From NCBI GenBank assembly GCA_947168855.1, contig CAMVNO010000001.1, positions 1-64,000 of the forward strand: 64,000 nt of DNA. The letters run 5' to 3'. A program made the position numbers and the translations under genes. This document shows, piece by piece, positions 7,927 to 16,187 of this stretch. The DNA is from an uncultured Clostridia bacterium (GTDB lineage: Bacteria; Bacillota; Clostridia; Christensenellales; CAG-138). The notes beneath the pieces were generated by a model. The model searched no databases. It was not told where the DNA came from and was given only the letters and a program-made list of their open reading frames with translations. Within the stretch, counting starts at the first letter, position 1. The number at the start of each line of letters is the position of its first letter.

Positions 7927-8928
7927 ATGAAGCATTCGACAAGAATTATACTATGGATCGGTTTGATCGCGCTGCTGTGCGTTCTGAGCGGCTGCGCGCT
8001 GATCAACGGGTCCGTTCAGCAAAATATCCCGGAGGACGTTGCGGAGCTCGTAACGCCGGCGCCGACCGCGGAGCCGACGCCGGAGCCCACGGCAGAGGAG
8101 ATCATAATAGCCGCGCCCGAAACGCCGGATCTTCCGACGCTGCCGCCGACGCCGACGCCCACGCCCACGCCGGAGCCGACCGAGGTCCCGACGCCGTCGC
8201 CGATCCCGTTTTCGTATTACTGCCCGACGGTCAACATGAGCTTTGAAGAACTGGTAGGCTCGCTGCCGGACTTCGACGAATCGAATCCGCAGAGCACCGC
8301 AAAGTTTATCATGCCGAAGGGGTATCCGAATCCGGACACCTACCGTATTGTGGTGGATCTGTACTGGCAGATCGTGGCGGTATACTCGAAGGATCCGGAC
8401 ACCGGGGAATACACCGTTCCCGTGCGCTACATGACCTGCGCGTCCGGCGATCCGAGAAAGTATCACGAAACGCAGACGGGCACGTTCCAGATGAAGCCCA
8501 CCAAGGTGCGCTTCGGCAATTTCAAAACGGGCGAGACCGCGCAGTACTGGTCGCTGATCAGAAGCCGCACGTATTTCCACTCGACGATCTATTCGAAGCA
8601 CCGTGATCTCTCATCCGTGGATAAGGCGTCCTATGAGGCGGTCACCAGCGGAACGAAGGCGTCGCATGCCTGTATCCGCCTGCTTGTGCCCGACGCGCGC
8701 TGGATCTACTACAACATCTGCTACGACACGACCTGCGAGATCCGAAAGGGCAGCAAGGACGACGCCGATATGGCGGCGATCCGCGAACAGATGCATTTTG
8801 CGGCATGGAAGGACAATGCGGACCTTTCTACCGCCAACACGCCGTACACCGACAACTGGACCATCGAGGACGTTCCGATCGAAAAGCCGTACGTCCACGC
8901 AACGCAGCCGCCAGTGCCGAAAAGCTGA
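7927..8928 (+). CDS. L,D-transpeptidase (YkuD) lipoprotein with Pro/Thr-rich linker
   Basis: 333 aa. ATG 7927 is chosen over an in-frame TTG at 7912 because GAAGAGG lies 6 nt upstream. A signal peptide ends in the lipobox LSGC, so the protein should be lipid-anchored outside the membrane. Residues about 40-100 are a low-complexity TPAPTAEPTPEPT/PTPTPTPEPTE linker that can span the wall. The YkuD domain follows and ends in the active-site block S246-H247-A248-C249-I-R, where Cys attacks the stem peptide to form 3-3 cross-links or attach proteins. Monocistronic: own promoter and a strong terminator. The canonical motif is [ST]HG(C)xR/N; Gly is replaced by Ala here. Confidence 0.82.
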   Translation: MKHSTRIILWIGLIALLCVLSGCALINGSVQQNIPEDVAELVTPAPTAEPTPEPTAEEIIIAAPETPDLPTLPPTPTPTPTPEPTEVPTPSPIPFSYYCPTVNMSFEELVGSLPDFDESNPQSTAKFIMPKGYPNPDTYRIVVDLYWQIVAVYSKDPDTGEYTVPVRYMTCASGDPRKYHETQTGTFQMKPTKVRFGNFKTGETAQYWSLIRSRTYFHSTIYSKHRDLSSVDKASYEAVTSGTKASHACIRLLVPDARWIYYNICYDTTCEIRKGSKDDADMAAIREQMHFAAWKDNADLSTANTPYTDNWTIEDVPIEKPYVHATQPPVPKS

Positions 8929-8933
8929 CGCTT

Positions 8934-8970
8934 CGGTCTGTCGAAATGATTCGACAGACCGTTCTTTTTT
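8934..8970 (+). terminator. Terminator of the L,D-transpeptidase gene (first hairpin of the element)
   Basis: 12-bp perfect stem with a 4-nt loop followed by TTCTTTTTT. It serves the upstream gene and is conserved, with a T-A to C-G pair swap, in the second copy of the element. Confidence 0.85.
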
Positions 8971-9109
8971 CAGCGCCGCCTATCGCATTTCATGTGACCG
9001 GGCGGCGGCGCTGCAAGGTGTAAAATCCGACGCGCATGTCGCCGGATTTTACGGATCGGTGCGATGTCTGTTCCTCGCGCGGAGGCGCCGAACGGCGACG
9101 CCGTTCTTT
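8934..9109 (+). ncRNA. Candidate structured RNA element, copy 1 (new family?)
   Basis: A 176-nt intergenic block repeated at 43491-43669. In order: terminator hairpin (CGGTCTGTCGAA / TTCGACAGACCG, T6); stem A 8971-8980 with 9004-9013 around a 23-nt loop; linker GCAAGGTG (9013-9020); stem B TAAAATCC / GGATTTTA (9021-9028 with 9044-9051) around a 15-nt loop identical in both copies; a less structured part with TGTTCCTCG; and a last hairpin GAACGGC-GAC-GCCGTTC plus TTT (9090-9109). Stem A has a quite different sequence in copy 2 yet is fully paired there, which argues for selection on RNA structure. It matches no riboswitch or RNA class I know. Confidence 0.55.
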
Positions 9110-9145
9110 GAAAAGTTTTCGGAGAGAACCGGGTGCCGTATTTTT

Positions 9146-9175
9146 GTCATGTTTTCCGTTCCTGCTGCGTAAAGT
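9146..9175 (+). promoter_or_regulatory. Possible sigma-E-type (mother-cell) promoter of the spoIVF-like pair
   Basis: GTCATGTT and CGTAAAGT separated by 14 bp resemble the sigma-E pattern (-35 like TCATATT, -10 like CATACA, 13-15 bp spacer). spoIVF is sigma-E controlled in B. subtilis. No sigma-A promoter is visible here. Weak match by eye only. Confidence 0.35.
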
Positions 9176-9198
9176 TTGACAGCAAGGGGGGAAACGGA

Positions 9199-9837
9199 AT
9201 GAAGCTTGACGAAATGAAGGTGCAATACGACAGGGCGCGCGACGGGTTCACCAGAGAATCCTCGTTCGAGGTCAAAACGGAAAAACCGCTGCCGAAGGTC
9301 GACGTATCCGGCATCGCGGTCAAGGTAGGCCTGTGCGCGGGCGTGCTTGCGCTTGCGTTTATCGTACGTGCGTTCGGCGTCGGCACGCCGAAAACGAAGG
9401 TCGCGGAGGCTTCGACACATACCGAGAACGTCGACGAAACGACCGAGGAAAAGCCGGGCAGGCTGAAATATGTCGACGCCACCGGCACAAAATGGGCGGC
9501 GCCGGTGCGCGCAAACGACATTGAGCTTTTGCGCGAAGGACAGCTGCTGCGCTTTACCGCAAGCGCCGCGGATGTGTTCGCCTGTACGGACGGCAGGGTG
9601 CTTTCCGTCGGCAGGGATGAAACGCTCGGGAATTTCGTGCGCGTGCAGTCCGCGTCGGACTGTGAGACGTTCTATTACGGATTCGATACGGTCAGCGTGA
9701 CGGAAAACGACACCGTCAGCGCGGGCGACGCGCTCGGCACGGTCGCGATCGGACGCAGTCTGTTCCTGCGTGTGCTTGAAAACGGATCGCCGCAGGATCC
9801 AACCGCGTACGTTGATCTGTCGCTGAATCGCGGATGA
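9199..9837 (+). CDS. SpoIVFA-like membrane protein with degenerate M23 domain
   Basis: 212 aa. ATG 9199 follows AAGGGGGG. About 35 hydrophilic residues, one transmembrane helix (about residues 38-58, AVKVGLCAGVLALAFIVRAF), then an outer domain ending in a lysostaphin-type (M23) fold: DGRVLSVGRDE, GNFVRVQSAS, AGDALGTVAIG. The catalytic histidines of active M23 enzymes (YxH and HxH) are absent (YYGFD and LFLRV instead), as expected for SpoIVFA-type regulators. The following gene is a SpoIVFB-like protease, and the pair lies upstream of rplU-prp-rpmA as spoIVFAB does in Bacillus, although here three genes intervene. Role inferred: holds the protease inactive until engulfment is complete. Confidence 0.72.
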   Translation: MKLDEMKVQYDRARDGFTRESSFEVKTEKPLPKVDVSGIAVKVGLCAGVLALAFIVRAFGVGTPKTKVAEASTHTENVDETTEEKPGRLKYVDATGTKWAAPVRANDIELLREGQLLRFTASAADVFACTDGRVLSVGRDETLGNFVRVQSASDCETFYYGFDTVSVTENDTVSAGDALGTVAIGRSLFLRVLENGSPQDPTAYVDLSLNRG

Positions 9838-10709
9838 AGTTTTTCCTCGGCAGAACGGAGGTGTGCATCACGCCCGGCGCGGTGCTGCTGCCCGCGTTTT
9901 GCATCGTAGCGGGAGAAACGCAGGCGCTTCTCTTTGCGATCCTGTCTCTTTCGGTGCACGAAGCCGCGCACGCGGTTGCCGCGAAGAACCTCGGCATTCC
10001 TTTGGCGCGGCTTACGGTGTATCCGTTCGGCGCCGTGCTCACGCCGGATTCGCTGCTGTGCGACGGACGCGGAGAGGGGATCGTTGCGGCGGCAGGACCG
10101 CTTGGCTCGCTCATGTTTGCCGCACTTTTGCGGCTTTTCGACGCGATCCTGCCCGGCGGGGAATGGATCGAACGACTGATCGGGACGAACCTCGTCATCG
10201 CATTTCTGAACCTGCTTCCGGCGTTTCCGATCGACGGCGGGCGGATCTTTCGCGCGCTGCTTTCCCACGCCGTACGGGAACGGACCGCACGGATCGTTCT
10301 GCTGTCGTTTACCGCCGCGATCGCGCTCAGCATGACCGGCGTCGGCTTGATCTGCGTTGTACGCGGGGTGCCCGCATGGACGCTGTTTCTCATTCCGTCG
10401 TTTCTGATCGCGTCGGCGATCAAGGAGTGGCGCATGCCCGACGCAGGGATCATCACGCGCGTGCTTGAGCGGGGAGAAGCCGTACGCTCCGGCGTACCGC
10501 GGACGGCGAAGATCGTCGTGATCGGCGAAAACGCGAGCATCAAAGATGCGCTTTCCTGCTTTTCCGGCTCGCGTTATACCATCCTGCGTGTGCTCGGCGG
10601 CGCGGGCTTTCGGGAGCTGACCGAAACGGAGATCCTTCGCGCCGCGGCGCACAACGGACCGGAAAAGTCGCTGAAATCCGTGATTTTGCAATTGACCGAT
10701 GGGAAATGA
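9834..10709 (+). CDS. spoIVFB: SpoIVFB-like site-2 (M50) intramembrane metalloprotease
   Basis: 291 aa, with an ATGA overlap with the SpoIVFA-like gene. Polytopic membrane protein with the zinc motif H42-E-A-A-H46 in an early helix and the third ligand region NLLPAFPIDGGR. After the membrane part there is a C-terminal CBS-like extension of about 90 residues (from about residue 200). In Bacillus this protease cuts pro-sigma-K in the mother cell; no sigK is in this window. Partner and position support the assignment, but it could be a general M50 protease. Confidence 0.78.
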   Translation: MKFFLGRTEVCITPGAVLLPAFCIVAGETQALLFAILSLSVHEAAHAVAAKNLGIPLARLTVYPFGAVLTPDSLLCDGRGEGIVAAAGPLGSLMFAALLRLFDAILPGGEWIERLIGTNLVIAFLNLLPAFPIDGGRIFRALLSHAVRERTARIVLLSFTAAIALSMTGVGLICVVRGVPAWTLFLIPSFLIASAIKEWRMPDAGIITRVLERGEAVRSGVPRTAKIVVIGENASIKDALSCFSGSRYTILRVLGGAGFRELTETEILRAAAHNGPEKSLKSVILQLTDGK

Positions 10710-10720
10710 CGTGCTATACT
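10692..10720 (+). promoter_or_regulatory. Sigma-A promoter of the radical SAM-rng operon
   Basis: TTGACC and TATACT with 17-bp spacing, the -35 lying inside the end of spoIVFB. Confidence 0.75.
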
Positions 10721-10760
10721 TTATCAGTTAAAGTATGCAAACGTAAAGGAACGGGGATCT

Positions 10761-12593
10761 TTGGACGATCGAACGCTGGACATGCTGCTGAGCCGGGTCG
10801 AAAAACCCGCGCGCTATATCGGCAGCGAATGGAATACGGAACAAAAGGAAGTCTGTGACTTCCGCTTTGCGCTGTGCTTCCCGGACGTGTACGAGATCGG
10901 CATGTCGCATCTCGGCAGCCGCATCCTCTATCATGTGCTCAACGACATGGACGGCGTTGCCTGCGAACGCTGCTATGCGCCGTGGACGGATATGGAGCAG
11001 GCGCTGCGCGAGATGAACGTGCCGCTGTTCACGCTCGAAACGAAGTCGCCGCTCAAGGCGTTCGACATCGTCGGATTCTCGCTGCTTTACGAAATGTGCT
11101 ATACGAACGTGCTGACGATGCTCGAGCTTTCCGGCATTCCGTTTCTTGCAGAAGAGCGCGACGAATCGTACCCGCTGATCGTGGCGGGCGGACCGTGCAC
11201 CTGCAACCCGGAGCCGATCGCCGAGGTGTTCGACGCCGTGCTTCTGGGCGACGGCGAGGAGCTTGAGCCGGAGCTTGTCGAATGCGTCCGCCGCGCAAAG
11301 CGAGAGGGGATTTCGAAAGCAGCGCTTCTTGAGCGTCTTGCCGCCATCGAAGGCGTCTATGTGCCGTCGTTCTATCGCCCGGTGTATGAAAACGGCAGAT
11401 ATGTCCGCACGGAACGGCTGAACGAAAACGCGCCGGAGCATCCCCAAAAGCGCGTCCTGCGCGATCTCGACCGCGCAAAGTACATCGGCAGACAGCTCGT
11501 GCCGCATATGCAGATCGTTCACGACCGCGTTGCCGTCGAGGTCATGCGCGGCTGCACGCGCGGCTGCCGCTTCTGTCAGGCGGGGTATATCTACCGTCCG
11601 GTCCGCGAGCGCACCGTCGACACGCTTCTTGAACAGACGCGCGATCTCGTCCGCTGCACCGGCTACGACGAGGTTTCGCTGCTTTCGCTCAGCACGGGAG
11701 ACTATTCCGGACTCCATGAACTGCTGCCGCGGATCATCGACGACATGGCGGAGCAGAAGGTTTCCGTGTCGCTGCCGTCGCTGCGCATCGACTCGCTCTT
11801 AAAGGACGACCTTGAAAAGATGCAGACGGTGCGAAAGGGCGGGCTGACCTTTGCGCCGGAAGCGGGCACGCAGCGCATGCGCGACGTCATCAACAAGAAC
11901 GTGACCGAGGAGGACCTTCTGCGCGCGGTCACCGACGCGTTCACGGCGGGCTGGTGCGGCGTCAAGCTGTATTTTATGATCGGACTGCCGACCGAAACGG
12001 ACGAGGACATCGCGGGCATTGCGGAGCTTGCGCGAAAGGTCTCGAACGCGTTCTACCGGCTTCCGAAGGACAAGCGCGGGTCGGGCTTCCGCGTGACGGT
12101 TTCCGTCTCCACCTTCGTGCCGAAGCCGTGGACTGCGTTCCAGTGGTGCGCGCAGGACCGGCAGGAGGAGATCGTAAGAAAGCAGCAGCTTCTGAAAACC
12201 GCCCTGAAGGGCGTACGCGGGGCGGAGCTGCATTGCCATCCCTCGGTGCTGTCCGTGCTCGAAGCGGTGTTTTCCCGCGGCGACAGAAGGCTCACGAACG
12301 TTTTGATCGACGCGTACCGCCGCGGCTGCCGGTTCGATTCGTGGGCGGAGCATTTTAAGCCCGCAGCATGGGCGGAGGCGTTCGGGGCGAACGGACTCAG
12401 CATGGACGAGTACGCGCACCGCGAACGCAGCATCGACGAGCCGCTGCCGTGGGAAACGGTCGACGCGCTCGTCAAGCCGGCATACCTGAAGCGCGAATGG
12501 GCGCGCGCGCAGGAAGCGCGGACCACCAAGGACTGCAGACAGGGCTGTAACGGATGTTTCGGAGAGCATTGTGAAGATTATTGCCGCGTTTGA
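10761..12593 (+). CDS. Radical SAM protein, TIGR03960-type (B12-binding-like N-terminus)
   Basis: 610 aa. A TTG start at 10761 is chosen: it follows AACGGGG and gives MDDRTLDMLLSRVEKPARYIG, the expected family N-terminus. The first half resembles a cobalamin-binding Rossmann domain; the radical SAM core begins at C265-x3-C269-x2-C272 (CTRGCRFC), which holds a 4Fe-4S cluster and cleaves S-adenosylmethionine. A Cys-rich tail (CRQGCNGCFGEHCEDYC) may hold another cluster. The partner gene downstream overlaps by 23 nt and is the usual companion of this family; the pair normally precedes rng and rplU in Clostridia. The reaction is unknown. Confidence 0.78.
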   Translation: MDDRTLDMLLSRVEKPARYIGSEWNTEQKEVCDFRFALCFPDVYEIGMSHLGSRILYHVLNDMDGVACERCYAPWTDMEQALREMNVPLFTLETKSPLKAFDIVGFSLLYEMCYTNVLTMLELSGIPFLAEERDESYPLIVAGGPCTCNPEPIAEVFDAVLLGDGEELEPELVECVRRAKREGISKAALLERLAAIEGVYVPSFYRPVYENGRYVRTERLNENAPEHPQKRVLRDLDRAKYIGRQLVPHMQIVHDRVAVEVMRGCTRGCRFCQAGYIYRPVRERTVDTLLEQTRDLVRCTGYDEVSLLSLSTGDYSGLHELLPRIIDDMAEQKVSVSLPSLRIDSLLKDDLEKMQTVRKGGLTFAPEAGTQRMRDVINKNVTEEDLLRAVTDAFTAGWCGVKLYFMIGLPTETDEDIAGIAELARKVSNAFYRLPKDKRGSGFRVTVSVSTFVPKPWTAFQWCAQDRQEEIVRKQQLLKTALKGVRGAELHCHPSVLSVLEAVFSRGDRRLTNVLIDAYRRGCRFDSWAEHFKPAAWAEAFGANGLSMDEYAHRERSIDEPLPWETVDALVKPAYLKREWARAQEARTTKDCRQGCNGCFGEHCEDYCRV

Positions 12594-13251
12594 AAAAACC
12601 AAGGAATTGAGCTACACCTCGCATCTCGACGTGCAGCGCACGCTGCAGCGCACGTTTCGCCGCGCCGATCTGCCGCTTGCGTTTTCGAAGGGCTTCAATC
12701 CGCATCCGAAGCTCAGCTTTGCCACGGCGCTTGCAACCGGCTACACCAGCGCCGGGGAATGGATCGAGGTCGAGCTCGACCGTGAGATCACGCCCGAGGA
12801 TTTTACGGAACGCGTGAACGGGGCGCTGCCGAATGGTATGCGGTTCCATTCTGCGTTCATCGCCGATGAGAACTTCGGTACGCTTTCGAAGATGCTGATC
12901 GCCGCAAGGTATATCGTCACGCTGTATCCGGACGCCGCCGTGACGGCGGAGGCGCTTCGCGCGGCGCTCGACGGGCTCCTTTCAAGCGACGAAGTGATCG
13001 TGGAAAAGAAGACGAAAAGCGGGATACGCCCCGCGAACATTCGTCCCGAAATTTTGGAGGCGGAAGCAATTTCCGCTTCGGACGGAACTGCAGTCGTTGC
13101 AGTCGCAGGCACGCTCAATGCCGCGGGAGGCTTGCGCGCGGAAACATTCGCACGCGCGCTGTTCGAACGCCTCGGCACAAGCGGACGCTTTACGGCGCAC
13201 CGGACCGCGCTCTGTTTTGCGGGAAGCGACCGGCTTCCGCGCCTCCGGTAA
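12571..13251 (+). CDS. TIGR03936 / DUF2344 radical SAM-linked protein
   Basis: 226 aa with GTG start inside the end of the preceding gene. The N-terminus (YTSHLDVQRTLQRTFRRAD, then FSKGFNPHPKLSFATAL) is the DUF2344 hallmark. The family is either fused to or encoded next to TIGR03960 radical SAM enzymes, so it probably acts with that enzyme. No catalytic residues are assigned. The overlap implies fixed stoichiometry. Confidence 0.8.
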   Translation: MKIIAAFEKTKELSYTSHLDVQRTLQRTFRRADLPLAFSKGFNPHPKLSFATALATGYTSAGEWIEVELDREITPEDFTERVNGALPNGMRFHSAFIADENFGTLSKMLIAARYIVTLYPDAAVTAEALRAALDGLLSSDEVIVEKKTKSGIRPANIRPEILEAEAISASDGTAVVAVAGTLNAAGGLRAETFARALFERLGTSGRFTAHRTALCFAGSDRLPRLR

Positions 13252-13263
13252 AGGAAGGTTTTT

Positions 13264-14775
13264 ATGAATAAAGAAATTCTGGTCGACGCCAACGCGTTCA
13301 ACACGCGCGTGGCGGTCGTCGAGGACGGCACGCCCGTCGAGCTCTACGTGGAGCAGGAGGGCAGCGAACGCCTCGTCGGCAACATCTATCTCGGCAAGGT
13401 CCAGAACGTGCTTCCGGGCATGCAGGCGGCGTTTGTCGACATCGGGCTTGAAAAGAACGCGTTTCTGTACGCAGGCGACGTGTTTACGCCCGGCGACGCG
13501 TACGACGAGCTCGAAAAGATCCCGGAAACGCGCAAGATCAGCGAGTTATTGAAGCCCGGACAAAACGTGGTCGTGCAGGTTGCCAAGGATCCCGTCGGCA
13601 CCAAGGGCGCGCGGGTCACCACGCATCTGACGCTTGCGGGCAGGTCGCTCGTGCTGATGCCGACCGTCGAGTACATCGGCGTTTCCCGCCGCATCGAAAA
13701 GGAAGAGGAGCGGCAGCGTCTCCGCAAGCTCATCAAGGAGCTGAAGCCCGAGGGTATGGGCGTGATCGTGCGGACCGCCTCGGAGGGACGCACCAAGGAC
13801 GCGTTCAAGGAAGAGATCGACAGCCTGAAGCTCCTGTACGGCGACATTCAGAAAAAGGCGAAATCGCTGAAGGCGCCGAAGCTTCTGCATGAGGAGCAGA
13901 GCCTTCTGTTCCGCACCGTGCGCGATCTTCTGATGCGCGACGTCGATCGCGTGTTTGTGAACGACCGCAGCGCCTATCAGGAGCTCGTTGAGATCGCTTC
14001 GGTCATGGCGCCGAAGCTCAAAGCGCGCATCCTCTTTAAGGACAGTGAAGCGCTGTTCGAGCGCTGCGAGGCGGAGAGCAAGATCGACAAAGCGCTTGCG
14101 CGTAAAGTCTGGCTGAAAAGCGGCGGGTATCTGATCATCGACCGCGCCGAAGCGCTGACCGTCATCGACGTCAACACCGGCAAGTTCGTCGGCAAGGACA
14201 ACCTCGAAAAGACGATCACGGCAACCAACTGCGAGGCGGCGGCGGAGATCGCGCTGCAGCTTCGTCTCAGAGACATCGGCGGCATCGTCATCATCGACTT
14301 CATCGACATGGAGAAGGAATCGAACCGCCAGCTCGTTCTGCAGACGCTGAAAAACGCGATGCACGACGATCACACGCGCTCGCATGTGTTCGGGTTTACG
14401 CGGCTCGGTCTCGTGGAGCTGACGCGCAAAAAGACCGGCAGAAGCATCGGCGACACCTTAAAGGTCACCTGCCCGTACTGCGAGGGCGAAGGCAAGGTGC
14501 TTGCGCCGCATACCGTGTTCAACAAGCTCCGCAAGCAAACGCTGCAGATCCTGAAGAGCTCGAACATCCGCCGCATGTACATCGAGGTGCATCCGGACGT
14601 CAAGGCGGCGATGGAGGGTCTGTTCAAAAAGAACGGCACGCTGTTCCCGGAGGTTGAGAACGTCTCATTCTTCGTCCGCGCGAACGAAAACCTGCATCCC
14701 GAAAAGTACGTTGTGCGTCCGCTGCCGGATAAAAAGGTTCAGGAAGCGAAGCGCCTGTGCACGGTGCTGCACTAA
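13264..14775 (+). CDS. rng: Ribonuclease E/G family
   Basis: 503 aa. S1-type RNA-binding domain near the start (GNIYLGKVQNVLPGMQAAFVDIG), followed by the catalytic DNase I-like region with DVNTGKFVGKDN and IIDFIDM, which carry the Mg2+-binding aspartates. The zinc-link motif is present late as TCPYCEGEGKV, which joins subunits in RNase E/G. It processes rRNA and mRNA ends. It lies 12 nt after the DUF2344 gene and before rplU, a common Clostridia order. Confidence 0.88.
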   Translation: MNKEILVDANAFNTRVAVVEDGTPVELYVEQEGSERLVGNIYLGKVQNVLPGMQAAFVDIGLEKNAFLYAGDVFTPGDAYDELEKIPETRKISELLKPGQNVVVQVAKDPVGTKGARVTTHLTLAGRSLVLMPTVEYIGVSRRIEKEEERQRLRKLIKELKPEGMGVIVRTASEGRTKDAFKEEIDSLKLLYGDIQKKAKSLKAPKLLHEEQSLLFRTVRDLLMRDVDRVFVNDRSAYQELVEIASVMAPKLKARILFKDSEALFERCEAESKIDKALARKVWLKSGGYLIIDRAEALTVIDVNTGKFVGKDNLEKTITATNCEAAAEIALQLRLRDIGGIVIIDFIDMEKESNRQLVLQTLKNAMHDDHTRSHVFGFTRLGLVELTRKKTGRSIGDTLKVTCPYCEGEGKVLAPHTVFNKLRKQTLQILKSSNIRRMYIEVHPDVKAAMEGLFKKNGTLFPEVENVSFFVRANENLHPEKYVVRPLPDKKVQEAKRLCTVLH

Positions 14776-14875
14776 AAAATGAAGGAATGAAGAAATGAAG
14801 AAACGAAGGAATTGACGAAGCTTTTCCTTCGGAAAAACTTGCTTCAAATTCTTTGAAAATCTTTGAAAATTACCG

Positions 14876-14904
14876 TTGACAAGCCATGTTTCTTGTGTTA
14901 TAGT
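14876..14904 (+). promoter_or_regulatory. Strong sigma-A promoter of rplU-prp-rpmA
   Basis: TTGACA and TATAGT with exactly 17 bp between them, about 90 nt upstream of rplU. Confidence 0.85.
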
Positions 14905-14998
14905 CATGCGGTGAGCCGCTTCGGAGCGGTACTTAAGTATGCCCATCGAGGCATCTCCGTATTTGAGCGAGTCTGGGAAGAAGGAGGAAGCACAAAGC
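14905..14998 (+). promoter_or_regulatory. rplU mRNA leader, possible L21 leader
   Basis: The untranslated leader is about 90 nt and holds two hairpins, CCGCT-TCGG-AGCGG and ATGCC-CATCGA-GGCAT, before the GGAGGAAG ribosome site. Low-GC Gram-positives have a structured L21 leader upstream of rplU thought to mediate autoregulation. Position fits; I could not check the consensus. Confidence 0.45.
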
Positions 14999-14999
14999 A

Positions 15000-15305
15000 A
15001 TGTACGCAATCATTCAGACCGGTGGTAAACAGTATAAGGTCCAGGTCGGCGACGAAGTTCTCGTTGAGAAGCTAGACGCTGAGGTCGGCACCGAAGTCAC
15101 CATGGATGTTCTGCTCGTCGCGGACGGCGAAACCGTCACGGTCGGCAAGCCCGTCGTGGAAGGCGTGAAGGCAACCGCGAAGGTTCTCGAGCACGGCAAG
15201 GGCAAGAAGGTTATCGTCTTCAAGTATAAGCCCAAGAAGAACATTCGCAAGAAGAACGGTCATCGTCAGCCTTTCACCAAGGTTGAGATCACCGCGATCG
15301 GCTGA
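15000..15305 (+). CDS. rplU: 50S ribosomal protein L21
   Basis: 101 aa, full length. [20 protein letters not shown] is the typical L21 start, and [21 protein letters not shown] is the conserved C-terminal RNA-binding end. It binds 23S rRNA with L20. First gene of the rplU-prp-rpmA operon, with GGAGGAAG upstream. Confidence 0.97.
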   Translation: MYAIIQTGGKQYKVQVGDEVLVEKLDAEVGTEVTMDVLLVADGETVTVGKPVVEGVKATAKVLEHGKGKKVIVFKYKPKKNIRKKNGHRQPFTKVEITAIG

Positions 15306-15308
15306 TCC

Positions 15309-15638
15309 ATGATCACCGTGACCGTGACCCGCGAAAACGGCAGCCCGATCGGGTTCCGTGTTTCCGGACACGCGAATATGGGTGAGTACGGGGAAGACCT
15401 CGTGTGCGCGGCGGTTTCCGCCATCGTGCAGACGGCGATCCTCGGGATCACGGAAGTATGTCACATTTCCGCAGGCGTTTCGATCGAAGAAGGCGAAACG
15501 ACCTGTATCCTCAGTCAGGATGCGAATCCGGATGAGATTCAAAGCGCGGGCATCGTGTTCAACACGATGATCCAAGGCCTTCGGAGCATTCAGGCATCGT
15601 ATCCCGGAACCCTCAAATTTCGGAACAAGGAGGTTTAG
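15309..15638 (+). CDS. prp: Ribosomal-processing cysteine protease Prp
   Basis: 109 aa (ysxB in Bacillus). The catalytic His lies in GHANMGEYGEDLVCAAVSA and the catalytic Cys 12 residues later in the same block. Prp removes the N-terminal extension of L27, encoded by the next gene. Begins 3 nt after rplU and ends 3 nt before rpmA. Confidence 0.92.
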   Translation: MITVTVTRENGSPIGFRVSGHANMGEYGEDLVCAAVSAIVQTAILGITEVCHISAGVSIEEGETTCILSQDANPDEIQSAGIVFNTMIQGLRSIQASYPGTLKFRNKEV

Positions 15639-15641
15639 ATC

Positions 15642-15926
15642 ATGTTTCAGATGAATCTGCAGCTTTTTGCACATAAAAAGGGCGTCGGTTCTTCCCGTAA
15701 CGGCAGAGACAGCGAATCGAAGCGTCTCGGACCGAAGCGTGCGGACGGTCAGTTCGTTCTCGCAGGCAACATCCTCGTTCGCCAGCGCGGCACGCACTTC
15801 CATCCCGGCACCAACGTCGGCATCGGCAAGGATGACACGCTGTTCGCGAAGATCGACGGCGTCGTCCGTTTCGAGGTTCGTCACGCGGGCAAGAAGACCG
15901 TCAGCGTGTACGCCGAAGAAGCATAA
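15642..15926 (+). CDS. rpmA: 50S ribosomal protein L27 with cleavable N-terminal extension
   Basis: 94 aa. The N-terminus [14 protein letters not shown] contains the Firmicutes extension, cut by Prp between the F and A of LQLF-AHKKG so that the mature tail reaches the peptidyl transferase centre. The remainder ([27 protein letters not shown]) is canonical L27. Confidence 0.96.
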   Translation: MFQMNLQLFAHKKGVGSSRNGRDSESKRLGPKRADGQFVLAGNILVRQRGTHFHPGTNVGIGKDDTLFAKIDGVVRFEVRHAGKKTVSVYAEEA

Positions 15927-15940
15927 CAGCCAAAACACAC

Positions 15941-15971
15941 AACAGCGCAGCAGAAATGCCGCGCTGTTTTT
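15941..15971 (+). terminator. Terminator of rplU-prp-rpmA
   Basis: AACAGCGC / GCGCTGTT stem with TTTTT; flanking CACACA and TGTGTG can extend it. Confidence 0.85.
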
Positions 15972-15978
15972 GTGTGGA

Positions 15979-16186
15979 ATGAATTGACTGCATGCGGGAT
16001 GTCGGGGTCAACGTCCCATGCGAATGAATTGCCTTGCGGCATGAATTGCGCCTGCGGTCATGAATTACCTTACGGCATGAATTGCGCCTGCGGTCATGAA
16101 TTGGCTTACGGCATGAATTGCGCCTGCGGCGCGTGAATTGTCCGGAGGACATGAATTGGCTGCGCCGTGAATTGCGGCTTCGCCGC
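15979..16186 (+). repeat. Tandem array of ATGAATTG mini-hairpin units
   Basis: Ten copies of (A/G)TGAATT(G/A) start at 15979, 16024, 16041, 16060, 16077, 16096, 16113, 16133, 16151 and 16167. From the second copy spacing alternates 17, 19, 17, 19, 17 and then 20, 18, 16. The stretch between copies is a small G/C inverted repeat, e.g. GCC-TTGC-GGC, GCC-TGC-GGT, GTCC-GGA-GGAC, GCGGC-TTC-GCCGC. It fills the gap between rpmA and the GNAT gene. The last hairpin ends two bases before the GNAT stop codon. Confidence 0.85.
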
Positions 16187-16187
16187 A

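Noticed and set aside
14776..14870. Direct repeats GAAGGAAT/GAAGAAAT and CTTTGAAAAT before rplU
   Set aside because: Low-complexity purine-rich sequence with no unit conservation; a TTTTCC-TTC-GGAAAA hairpin there lacks a T-run and is too weak to call as the rng terminator.
15979..16186. CRISPR array
   Set aside because: Repeat box is only 8 nt, the intervening parts are 8-12 nt hairpins instead of unique spacers, and no cas genes are present.
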